64,000 bases of DNA. Origin: Streptomyces sp. SAJ15 (GTDB lineage: Bacteria > Actinomycetota > Actinomycetes > Streptomycetales > Streptomycetaceae). Location: assembly GCF_007595705.1 (NCBI RefSeq), contig NZ_NISY01000008.1, forward strand, positions 186,001 through 250,000, in the 5' to 3' direction. Both the position numbers and the translations under genes were made by a program. This document shows, piece after piece, positions 18,523-26,130 of this stretch. The stretch's first letter is position 1; every line of letters begins with the position of its first letter. Below the pieces are notes generated by a model, which was given only the letters and a program-made list of their open reading frames with translations, was not told the DNA's origin and did not search any database.

Positions 18523-19673
18523 CGGGTGCCTCCCGCCGGCTCTCCGGCGGGGGCGGGCACGCCGAGCGCGGCGAAGGGCTCGGGGCCGGCGGAGGGCTCG
18601 TGCCCGGCGGGCGCGGCCGGACCCGCGGTGGGGCGCTCACCGCGACGGCCGGACCGGGACGGGCGGACCAGCAGCGCGAGACAGCCGAGGACGGCACCCG
18701 CGCAGCCGCCCACCGCCGTGGTGACACGGGGCGCCGGGGTGCTGGGCGCGTCGGGCTCGAGGGCGGCGGCGAACCCGGTGACGCTGACGCCGGTGCTCGC
18801 CGAGGCGGCGTTGGCCTTCCGGGTCAGCGCGCGGGCCACGGCGTTGGCGACGGCGGCCGCGCGGGCGGGCCGGGAGTCCGTGCCGGTGATCTCGATCAGC
18901 GGCGAGTCCGGGGAGGTCGACGTGCGCACCTTGTCGCGCAGCTCCGCCGCCGGCCGCCCGGTGAGACGCTGCGCCTGGAGGAGCACGGCGCCGCCGGTGC
19001 CGATCCGCCCGTACGCCTGCGCGAAGCCGAGCGCGGTCGCGGGCTCGGAGTCCATGCCCGGCACCACGACGACATAGCCGGTGGCCGAGTACTGAGCCGG
19101 CGTCAACCACCCGTACGCCGCTCCCCCGGCCCCGCCCAGCGCCGTGCACAGCAACAGGATCAACCACCCCGGCATCCGGCGCCGGCGCCGCTCCGGCGCC
19201 CGGTCCCGTCGCCGCTGCCCACCGGGCGGCTCCGCGGCGGGCGCCCCCGGGTCCGGCTCGTCGCCCGGCAGACCGAGGTCACGCGGCGGAAGGCCGTCGC
19301 GGAGCGCCGCGGCGGGCTGGGGCCCGGCGGGTCCGGAGGGGCCGGGGTGTCCGTGCGGCCGGGAGAGGCCGAAGGAACCGAAGGAGCCGGAGGAGCCCGA
19401 GGGCGGGGAGTCGGAGGAGCCGGAGGCTTGAAGGGGGGCGGCCGCCGTGGCGCCCGGGAAGGGGGCGGCGGGGACGGTCGGGGCGACGGCGGTCGCGGCG
19501 AGGTGGGGACTTCCCGAGGCGTCCGCGGCGACGGACGGCGAGGCGACGAGGTGCGGGCTGGGGCTCCGCGAGACGTCCGTGGCGCCGTCGGGCGGGGCGA
19601 CGGGGGCGGTACGGGGCTCGCCGGTGGCGTCGGCGAGGGCGTCGGCGGGGGTGGTGTCGGTCATGTCGCTCAT
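18519..19673 (-). CDS. Wzz/chain-length-determinant-like polysaccharide co-polymerase
   Basis: A 384-residue protein. A cytoplasmic N-terminal low-complexity region of about 165 residues is followed by membrane helix 1 (MPGWLILLLCTALGGAGGAA), an extracytoplasmic domain with the YSATGYVVV strand and long helices, and membrane helix 2 (about 325-345), then a Pro/Ala tail. The two flanking membrane helices are the layout of polysaccharide co-polymerases that set chain length together with a Wzy polymerase. No tyrosine-kinase domain is present. The start is ambiguous: ATG 19673, or GTG 19685, which would overlap the upstream gene by 4 bp. Confidence 0.8.
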   Translation of the reverse strand: MSDMTDTTPADALADATGEPRTAPVAPPDGATDVSRSPSPHLVASPSVAADASGSPHLAATAVAPTVPAAPFPGATAAAPLQASGSSDSPPSGSSGSFGSFGLSRPHGHPGPSGPAGPQPAAALRDGLPPRDLGLPGDEPDPGAPAAEPPGGQRRRDRAPERRRRRMPGWLILLLCTALGGAGGAAYGWLTPAQYSATGYVVVVPGMDSEPATALGFAQAYGRIGTGGAVLLQAQRLTGRPAAELRDKVRTSTSPDSPLIEITGTDSRPARAAAVANAVARALTRKANAASASTGVSVTGFAAALEPDAPSTPAPRVTTAVGGCAGAVLGCLALLVRPSRSGRRGERPTAGPAAPAGHEPSAGPEPFAALGVPAPAGEPAGGTR

Positions 19674-19681
19674 GTGGGCGC

Positions 19682-20878
19682 TCACTTCCTGGGGTCGGAG
19701 AGGGCGGGGAAGGGGCGGCGAGGCGCGGTGGGCACCGGTCCGTGGCCACAGCGGTCCGGCCAGTGGGCGGAGGTGCGTTCGTACAGCGCCCGCAGGCGGT
19801 CGGCGGTACGGGCGATGGAGTAGCGCTCGACCGCCGGCGGGACCGGGTGCCGCACCGGCCCGGCGGCGGCGAGCTCGCGCAGCGCCTCGGCCAGGGCGGT
19901 GGCGTCCGGGGGAACGCGCCGGGCCCCGGGCGCGGCGTCGCGCGGGAGTTCGTCGATGGCCGGGCAGGCGATGTGCAGCACCGGCAGCCCGGCCGCGAGC
20001 GCCTCCACCACCGCGAGTCCGAAGGACTCCTGTGAGGACGGCGAGACGAAGACGTCCATCGCGGCGAGCAGTCCGGGGATGTCGGCGGCCCGGTCCCCGG
20101 TGGTTCCGACCGCGCCGTCGCGCTCCCCCAGCAGTCGGATCCGGCGGCGCGCCCCGAGCCGGTCGGCCAGCGCGCACAGCGCGGCGCGCTCCGGACCGTC
20201 GCCGACCAGCAGCAGCCGCGCCTGGGGCACCGCGGCCACCGCCCGCACCAGCAGGTCGAACCGCTTGTCCGGCACCAACCGGCCCACCCCGCCCACCACG
20301 AAGTCGTGTTCCCCGAGGTCCAGCCGGTTGCGGGCGGCGGCGCGCGCGCCGGGTTCGAAGCGGAAGTGGCGGGCGTCGATGCCGTTCGGGATCAGGTGCA
20401 CCCGGCCGCTGGGCACGCCCCAGTCGCGCAGCCGGTCGGCGACGGTCGCCGAGACGGCCACGGTCGCGGTGCCGAGCCGCTCGGTGGCCAGGTAGAGCGC
20501 GCGCGTCCTGGAGGTGAGCGGCCGGCCCTCGATGCGGTTGCCGCCGAGGGAGTGTTCGGTGGCGATGACGGCCCGTACGCCCGCCAGTCGGGCGGCGACC
20601 CGGCCGAACACGCAGGCCCGGTAGAGGTGGGTGTGGATGAGGTCGTAGCCGCCGGCCTTGATGAGGTGGACCAGGCGGGGCAGCGCGCTCAGATCACGGT
20701 TGCCGCCCATGCCCAGGTGGGTGACGGGGGTGCCGTCGGAGCGGATGCCGTGGGCCACGGCGCCGGGGTTGGTGAGGGTGACGACGTCGCAGCGGACCGG
20801 AAGGTGACGCAGCAGCAGCCGCAACTGCTGCTCGGCGCCCCCGGCGCCGAGGCCGGTGATGATGTGCAGCACTCTCAT
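19682..20878 (-). CDS. Glycosyltransferase family 4 (GT-B fold)
   Basis: A 398-residue retaining glycosyltransferase. The N-terminal domain starts RVLHIITGLGAGGAEQQL (the GGAE acceptor-side motif) and includes YDLIHTHLYRA. The C-terminal nucleotide-sugar domain has VGRLVPDKRFDLLV and the EX7E motif in SSQESFGLAVVEALAAGLPV. It adds one sugar to the lipid-linked repeat unit on the cytoplasmic face. The ATG at 20878 has GGAG upstream and overlaps the preceding stop as ATGA. It is the sixth gene of the EPS operon. The donor sugar is unknown. Confidence 0.92.
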   Translation of the reverse strand: MRVLHIITGLGAGGAEQQLRLLLRHLPVRCDVVTLTNPGAVAHGIRSDGTPVTHLGMGGNRDLSALPRLVHLIKAGGYDLIHTHLYRACVFGRVAARLAGVRAVIATEHSLGGNRIEGRPLTSRTRALYLATERLGTATVAVSATVADRLRDWGVPSGRVHLIPNGIDARHFRFEPGARAAARNRLDLGEHDFVVGGVGRLVPDKRFDLLVRAVAAVPQARLLLVGDGPERAALCALADRLGARRRIRLLGERDGAVGTTGDRAADIPGLLAAMDVFVSPSSQESFGLAVVEALAAGLPVLHIACPAIDELPRDAAPGARRVPPDATALAEALRELAAAGPVRHPVPPAVERYSIARTADRLRALYERTSAHWPDRCGHGPVPTAPRRPFPALSDPRK

Positions 20879-22539
20879 CGTTCCGCTCCCGCTCCCGCCC
20901 CGGCGCCGGCGCCCGCTCCGGCCCGCCCCTGGCCCGCCCGCTGCCGGCGCGCCGCGGCGGGCGACAGCCGCGCCAGGCCCGTCACCTCCACGGGAGCCGT
21001 CGGGACGGGCGGGGCCTGCGAGGCGGGCGGAGCCGCCCTGAAGGGGGGAGCGGCCCCGGCCGCGAGAGCGCCCTCGCCCACGGCGGGTCCGCCCTGAGCC
21101 GGGGCGGGAGCGACCCCGACCGCGGCGGGACCGCCCAGGGCCCGGGCGGGAGCGATCCCGGCAGCGCCGGGCGCGCCCTCCGACCCGGAAGCGACCCCGA
21201 CCGTCGAAGCGATGCTCGCGGGGGCGACGCCGACCGGGGTGGAAGCGACCCCGGCCGCGGAACCGACCCGGGCTGCCGAAGCGACCCACGCCGCGGGAAC
21301 GGCGCCCGCCCCGGGAACGGCGACCGCGGGAACGGAGCTCACGGGGGCGACCCCGACCCGAGCGGAACCAACCCCGACCGCGGGAGCGGCCCCGGCCGGA
21401 CGGGCCGCGCCTACCGGAGCACCCGCCGCGCAAGCGACCCCGGCAGCGCCGGGCGCGCCCCCCGCCCCGGGAGCGACCCCGACCGTCGAAGCGACGCCCG
21501 CGCGAGCATCACCCACCGCGGAAGCGGCCCCCGCCGAGGGAACGGCGACCCTGGGAACGGCGGTCGCGGGGGCGACCCCGACCGCGGAAGCCGCCCCGAC
21601 GACCGCCCGAGCGCCCCCGGCCGCGGCAGCGGCAAGCCCAGCCGTGGGAACGACGACCGCGGCACCACCCACCACGGGGGCGACCCCGACCCGAGCGGAG
21701 ACAACCCCGACCCCGGAAGCGTCCCCCGCCGCCGGCACGGCCACCGTGGTGCCGGGCGGGCCGGCCGCGGCGGCCCGCGCCGTGGCCGGCGTGGGGCACG
21801 CCGTGGCCGGGACGGCGCCCGCCGCGGTGTCCGCCGGCAGAGGGCGGCGGCGTAGCGGGTGCACCAGTTGCTTCAGCCGTAGGCGGAGGCTTGCGTCGCG
21901 GTCGTCCACGTGGACGCGGGGCAGCGCGTGGCGACCGGTGAGCCGGCCGGGGTCGATGGCACAGGCATAGCCGTAGCCGGCGGCCCGCACCGCCGCGACG
22001 CAGCGGTGGTCCAGGTGGCCGTACGGGTAGCAGAAGCCCTCCACCGGCACGCCGGTGATGCGCTCCAGTTCCTCCCGGCTGCCGGCCGTCTCCCCCCACA
22101 GGGTGGCGTCGTCGGCGGTCGGGAGCGAGGTGTGACGCCAGCCGTGGGAGCCGATCTCCATCCCCGCGGCGAGGGCGGCGCGGATGCCGTCCTCGGCGAG
22201 CAGCGGCTTGCGCGGGCCGTGCCGGTCCCAGGAGTTGCAGCCGCCGAGCAACCCCGGCAGCACGAACACGGTGGCGGTGCAGCCGTATCCGCGCAGCAGC
22301 GGCACGGCCTGCTCGACGAAGTCGGCGTAACCGTCGTCGAAGGTGAGCCCGACCAGGCCGGCGCCGCGGCCGGCGGCGCGTTCGCGGAGCAGCTCGCCCA
22401 CGGCGACCCCGCGCAGCCCGCGCTGGCGCAACCAGCGCAGTTGGCGGCGCAGCCGGTCGGGCGTGACGGTGACGCGGTAGGGATCACGCGTGTACGCGCT
22501 CACGGAGTGGTACATCAGCAGCCAGGGTTCATCGGACAT
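20875..22539 (-). CDS. Polysaccharide deacetylase with long Val/Gly/Ala/Pro repeat tail
   Basis: A 554-residue protein. The first about 240 residues are a carbohydrate esterase 4 (NodB-like) domain: LMYHSVS, the TFDDGYADF motif with the catalytic and metal Asp, the SHGWRHTSL metal His pair, FCYPYGHLD and the closing LPRVHVDDRD. It removes N- or O-acetyl groups from a glycan. The remaining about 310 residues are a degenerate repeat rich in VGVAP and similar pentapeptides, reminiscent of elastin. No signal peptide is seen, so the domain may act on cytoplasmic lipid-linked intermediates or be exported by an unseen route. The gene overlaps the preceding one by 11 bp and the next by 4 bp. Confidence 0.88.
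   Translation of the reverse strand: MSDEPWLLMYHSVSAYTRDPYRVTVTPDRLRRQLRWLRQRGLRGVAVGELLRERAAGRGAGLVGLTFDDGYADFVEQAVPLLRGYGCTATVFVLPGLLGGCNSWDRHGPRKPLLAEDGIRAALAAGMEIGSHGWRHTSLPTADDATLWGETAGSREELERITGVPVEGFCYPYGHLDHRCVAAVRAAGYGYACAIDPGRLTGRHALPRVHVDDRDASLRLRLKQLVHPLRRRPLPADTAAGAVPATACPTPATARAAAAGPPGTTVAVPAAGDASGVGVVSARVGVAPVVGGAAVVVPTAGLAAAAAGGARAVVGAASAVGVAPATAVPRVAVPSAGAASAVGDARAGVASTVGVAPGAGGAPGAAGVACAAGAPVGAARPAGAAPAVGVGSARVGVAPVSSVPAVAVPGAGAVPAAWVASAARVGSAAGVASTPVGVAPASIASTVGVASGSEGAPGAAGIAPARALGGPAAVGVAPAPAQGGPAVGEGALAAGAAPPFRAAPPASQAPPVPTAPVEVTGLARLSPAAARRQRAGQGRAGAGAGAGAGAGAER
21050..21780. repeat. Degenerate short repeats coding the VGVAP-type tail
   Basis: Imperfect units of about 15-36 bp based on GGGGCGACCCCGACC and GCGGGAACGGC (plus strand) fill the 3' half of the deacetylase gene. 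They code for Val-Gly-Val-Ala-Pro-like peptides. Because of strong G/C bias this stretch is open in several frames on both strands. Confidence 0.75.
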
Positions 22540-24517
22540 GGCGCAGCTTTCGTTGGGCGGAGGCGAGCAGTTCCGGGACTTCCGGCGCGCGTACGGCCAG
22601 GGCCGTGACGGCGAAGACGACGGGTACGAGGAGGCATCCGGCCGCGACGGCGACCGGGGCGGAGGGGGCGAGCGGCGCGCCGGTGGCGTCGGCCGCGGTG
22701 GCCCAGCCGACCGCCGCCGCCACGGCGGCCGCCAGCGCCAGCCGGCCGAGTCCGGCCGCCACCCGGCCCACCCGGAGGGCGATCAGCCGGGCACCGAGCC
22801 CGCGCAGCAACAGCAGGGCGGTGACGCTGATGCCGCAGGCGTTGGCGGCGGCGATGCCGAGCACGCCCCAGTGCGGCGCGGTGGCGGCCCCCGCGACGAC
22901 GGTGGCGAGCAGTCCGACCGCCATCGACGCGAGGGGGTACCAGGTGGGGCGGCCGGCGGAGCAGAACGGCCGGATCAGGGCGCCGACCAGGCTGTGGCCG
23001 AGCAGGCCGAGCGCGTACACCCGCATCACCGCGGCCGTCGCCGCGGTGTCGCGGGCCTCGAAGGCGCCGCGCTGGAAGAGCACCTCCACGATCTGCGGCG
23101 CATACGCGATCACGTACGCGGTTCCGGCCAGCACCACGAGCCCGGCGAGCGTCAGGTCCCGCTCCACCCGCCGCCGCGCCCGCTCCGCCTCGCCGTCCGC
23201 CATCGCGCGCGCCACCATCGGGAAGGTCACCGTGCAGACCATCAGCGAGAGGACCATCGGCAGCTGGGCCACCTTCTGGGCGTAGTTGAGGTGGGAGATG
23301 GCACCGGCCGGCAGCCCCGAGGCGAGGTGGCGCTCGATGAGCACCTGCGACTGCCGCGCCAACGCGAACAGCGCGATGGGCACGACGGGTGCCAGTACGG
23401 CCCGGGCCCGCAGCGACGCCGCGGGGAGCGGCCCCTGGTCGCCTGGGCCGGAAGGTGCCGGGAGGGGCTGGGAGGCGGCGGGGAGGCGGCGCGGCAGCAG
23501 GCGGTGGCCGGCCGGGAGTTGCACGAGGACCATGAGGCAGCTGCCCACGGCCACCCCGGCCGCCGCGGCGGCGACCCCGTGCGTGGCGTGCAGCGTGAGG
23601 ACGGTGGCCACGATGCCGACGTTGTACGCGACGTAGATGGCGGCGGGCGCCGGGTAGCTGTGGTGCGCGCGCAGCGCGGCGCTGAGGTAGCCGGCCATCC
23701 CGAAGGTCAGCACGGTCATGGCGGTGAGTCGGGTGCAGCCGACCGCCGGTCCGGGATCGGCGAGGCCGGGCGCCAGCAGGTCCACCAGCAGCGGCGCGGC
23801 GAGTCCGACCAGCACCGCGCCGCAGGACAGCGCGAGGAACAGCCGGGGGGCGGTCACCGCCAGCAGCCGGCGTACCGGGTCCGCGCGGTCGGTGCGCCCG
23901 GTGCCGCCGGCCGCGCGCAGCGAGAGGGCCAGGCTGAAGGCGGGGATCAGGGCCAGGGCCATCGCGTCCTCGATGAGGAGGGTCGCGGCGAGCTCGGGGA
24001 CGGTCCACGCGACGAGAAAGGCGTCCGTCGCTCCGCCCGCGCCGAAGAGGTGAGCGATCAACTGGTCCCGTACCAGGCCGAACAGCGACCCCGCCGCGGT
24101 CAGTCCGGCGGTCACCACGGCGGCCCGCGCCACGTACCTCTCCCCCGTGGAGCCCTCGGTCCGCTGGGACCGCCCGGCTCGCCCGACTCGCCCGGCCCGA
24201 CCGGCCTGCCTGAATCGCTCGAAGCGCTCGAAGCGCTCGGATCGGCCGAACCGCCCGGCGCGGACGGTCGTCGGGGCGAGCGGGGCTTCCCTGGTGGGCG
24301 GGACGACGACGGCCGCCCCGGCGGGCCCGGCCACCCCGGCGGCCCGAGTCAAGCCGGCCGGTCCGGTCGAGCCGGCGGGCACCCTCGCCGCCAGGGCGGG
24401 TCCCACGCCCGATCCCGCGGCTCCCGGGCCCTGGGCTCCCAGCCCCTGGGCTCCCGGGGCCGCCCCCGCAGCCGTTCCCGTCGTCGCGGCGCGGCGGGAG
24501 GCCGCCGTGTCGCTCAT
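22529..24517 (-). CDS. MurJ/MviN-family flippase of the EPS operon
   Basis: A 662-residue membrane protein of the MOP superfamily, MurJ branch. After about 155 residues of cytoplasmic Ala/Gly/Arg-rich extension come some 14 helices. Typical motifs are GSLFGLVRDQLIAHLFGAGGATDAF at the first helix, then IEDAMALALIPAF, LNYAQKVAQLP and VEVLFQRGAF. MurJ proteins flip lipid-linked precursors. Placed between a Wzy-like polymerase and other EPS genes, this copy probably does the Wzx job for the repeat unit rather than peptidoglycan. The ATG at 24517 overlaps the upstream stop as ATGA. Confidence 0.88.
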   Translation of the reverse strand: MSDTAASRRAATTGTAAGAAPGAQGLGAQGPGAAGSGVGPALAARVPAGSTGPAGLTRAAGVAGPAGAAVVVPPTREAPLAPTTVRAGRFGRSERFERFERFRQAGRAGRVGRAGRSQRTEGSTGERYVARAAVVTAGLTAAGSLFGLVRDQLIAHLFGAGGATDAFLVAWTVPELAATLLIEDAMALALIPAFSLALSLRAAGGTGRTDRADPVRRLLAVTAPRLFLALSCGAVLVGLAAPLLVDLLAPGLADPGPAVGCTRLTAMTVLTFGMAGYLSAALRAHHSYPAPAAIYVAYNVGIVATVLTLHATHGVAAAAAGVAVGSCLMVLVQLPAGHRLLPRRLPAASQPLPAPSGPGDQGPLPAASLRARAVLAPVVPIALFALARQSQVLIERHLASGLPAGAISHLNYAQKVAQLPMVLSLMVCTVTFPMVARAMADGEAERARRRVERDLTLAGLVVLAGTAYVIAYAPQIVEVLFQRGAFEARDTAATAAVMRVYALGLLGHSLVGALIRPFCSAGRPTWYPLASMAVGLLATVVAGAATAPHWGVLGIAAANACGISVTALLLLRGLGARLIALRVGRVAAGLGRLALAAAVAAAVGWATAADATGAPLAPSAPVAVAAGCLLVPVVFAVTALAVRAPEVPELLASAQRKLRHVR

Positions 24518-26127
24518 CGCGCGGCCGCCGCGGGGTCGTCGAGGCGTGGGCTCAGCGCCCACCAGGTGGCGAGGCCCAGCAGCACGGCGGTGAGCGTGGT
24601 GGAAGGGCCGCCGATGTCGGCGTAGGCGAAGTCCATCAACTGCCACAGCAGGAGGCCGACGGCGACCAGTCCGCAGGCGTCCGGGCGCCGGCCCGCGGCG
24701 CCACCGGTCGCGCCCTCCCCAGCCGGCTCACGGCCGGCGGGACGCAGCCGGCGGAGACCGAGAAGCAGGAGGGCCGCCCAAGTGCCGACGACGGCGGTGG
24801 CGCCCACCAGGCCCTGCTCGCTGAGCACCAGCAGGTACATGTTGTGCGGGGACAGCAGCGGTTGGCGCTGGAAGTCCAGGCCCGCGCCGGCGGTGTCGCT
24901 GCCCGCGGACAGGGCGATGGAGGCATGTCCGTCGCGATGGGCCGCGAAGCCCTTGAGCCCCACCCCGGTGGCGGGGGCGTCGCGCCAGATGCCGGTGGCC
25001 GCCGCCCACATGGTGTAGCGGTCGGAGACGGACTTGTCCGGGGAGTCGGTGACCTGCGTGATGCTCGTCAGCCGCTCGCCGACCAGACCGGATCCGGCTC
25101 CCGAGCCGACACCGCCGCCGACGCCGGCCGGGCCGGGACCGCCGGCCCCGCCCACCAGCACCACGGCCACGACGGCCGGCGCCGCGAGCGCGGCCAGCAC
25201 CCCGAGCGCGCGCAGCCCGCGACGGGCGTCCGCGAGCAGCAGTACGGCGACCCCGGCGACGACGGTGGCGATCCAGGCGCCCCGGCTGAACGACATCACC
25301 AGCGGCACCACCAGAAAGCCGGCCCCGACGAGGGCGGCGGGGCGCAGCCAGCGGGCCGCGCCGGGCGGCGGCGCCAGCGCCACGGCGAGCAGGACGAGCA
25401 GGCCGTGGGCGACCAGGGCGGCCATGCCCATCACGTCCAGCGGGCCGAAGGTGCCCACCGCGCGGATGTCGACTCCGGCGTACGAGGCCCCGGTGCCGGT
25501 GAGGTACTGACGCAACCCGACCACGCCCTGCACCAGGGCGGCCAGCACGAGCGCCCCCGCCACCAGCCAGAAGTCGCGGCGTGAACGCAGTACGAGCAGC
25601 AGCGCGGCGGGGACGAGGACGAAGACCTGGAGGTAGCGCACGAAGCCGGTCAGGGCGGTCGCCGGGTCGTAGCCGGTGACGGTCGCCACGGCGAACGCGA
25701 CGACGGGCGCCGCCAGCAGCAGCGCCGCACGCCGGGTCAGCGGCCGGTCCCGGCGGCGCAGCGCGCTGACCGCGCAGCAGCCGACGAGCGCCGCGCTGGC
25801 CAGGTCGGCGGGGGTGACATGGACGGCCCCGGCCCCGGCCCCGCTCGCGTCCTCCCGGCCAGCCGGTACGCACAACAGCAGTACGGTCGCCACGGCGGGC
25901 ACCACCCGCCAGGGCACCACCCGCCAGGGCACGGCGCACCGGCTCGTGGTCCGCCGCGCCGTGCTCAGGGCGGTGCGGACCGGCACGGCCGGCTCCCGTA
26001 CGGCTTCCCGTCCCACGCTCGCGCCCACGTCCGGGTCCGTGGCCGTGGCCGTGCCCGTAGCCGCGCGCCCCGGCGCGGCCACCGGGGTCGGCACCCCGGC
26101 CGCGGGCACGCCGGCAGCTTGAGGCAC
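24514..26127 (-). CDS. O-antigen ligase/polymerase (Wzy-like) family protein
   Basis: A 537-residue polytopic protein with about 12 membrane helices and the Wzy_C-type region. Features are VMSFSRGAWIA, a large loop with SVSDRYTMWAAATGIWRDAPATGVGLKGF split over the middle, and the HNMYLLVLSEQGLVG segment common to O-antigen ligases and polymerases. It should join repeat units on the outer face of the membrane. The start is GTG 26127 with GGGAG upstream, 3 bp after the stop of the sugar transferase gene. The first 75 residues are low-complexity and cytoplasmic. Confidence 0.85.
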   Translation of the reverse strand: MPQAAGVPAAGVPTPVAAPGRAATGTATATDPDVGASVGREAVREPAVPVRTALSTARRTTSRCAVPWRVVPWRVVPAVATVLLLCVPAGREDASGAGAGAVHVTPADLASAALVGCCAVSALRRRDRPLTRRAALLLAAPVVAFAVATVTGYDPATALTGFVRYLQVFVLVPAALLLVLRSRRDFWLVAGALVLAALVQGVVGLRQYLTGTGASYAGVDIRAVGTFGPLDVMGMAALVAHGLLVLLAVALAPPPGAARWLRPAALVGAGFLVVPLVMSFSRGAWIATVVAGVAVLLLADARRGLRALGVLAALAAPAVVAVVLVGGAGGPGPAGVGGGVGSGAGSGLVGERLTSITQVTDSPDKSVSDRYTMWAAATGIWRDAPATGVGLKGFAAHRDGHASIALSAGSDTAGAGLDFQRQPLLSPHNMYLLVLSEQGLVGATAVVGTWAALLLLGLRRLRPAGREPAGEGATGGAAGRRPDACGLVAVGLLLWQLMDFAYADIGGPSTTLTAVLLGLATWWALSPRLDDPAAAAR

Positions 26128-26130
26128 GGA

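Noticed and set aside
21212..21970. Thr/Ala/Pro-rich plus-strand protein opposite the deacetylase tail
   Set aside because: No ribosome site or domain; it is open only because the repeat on the other strand is.
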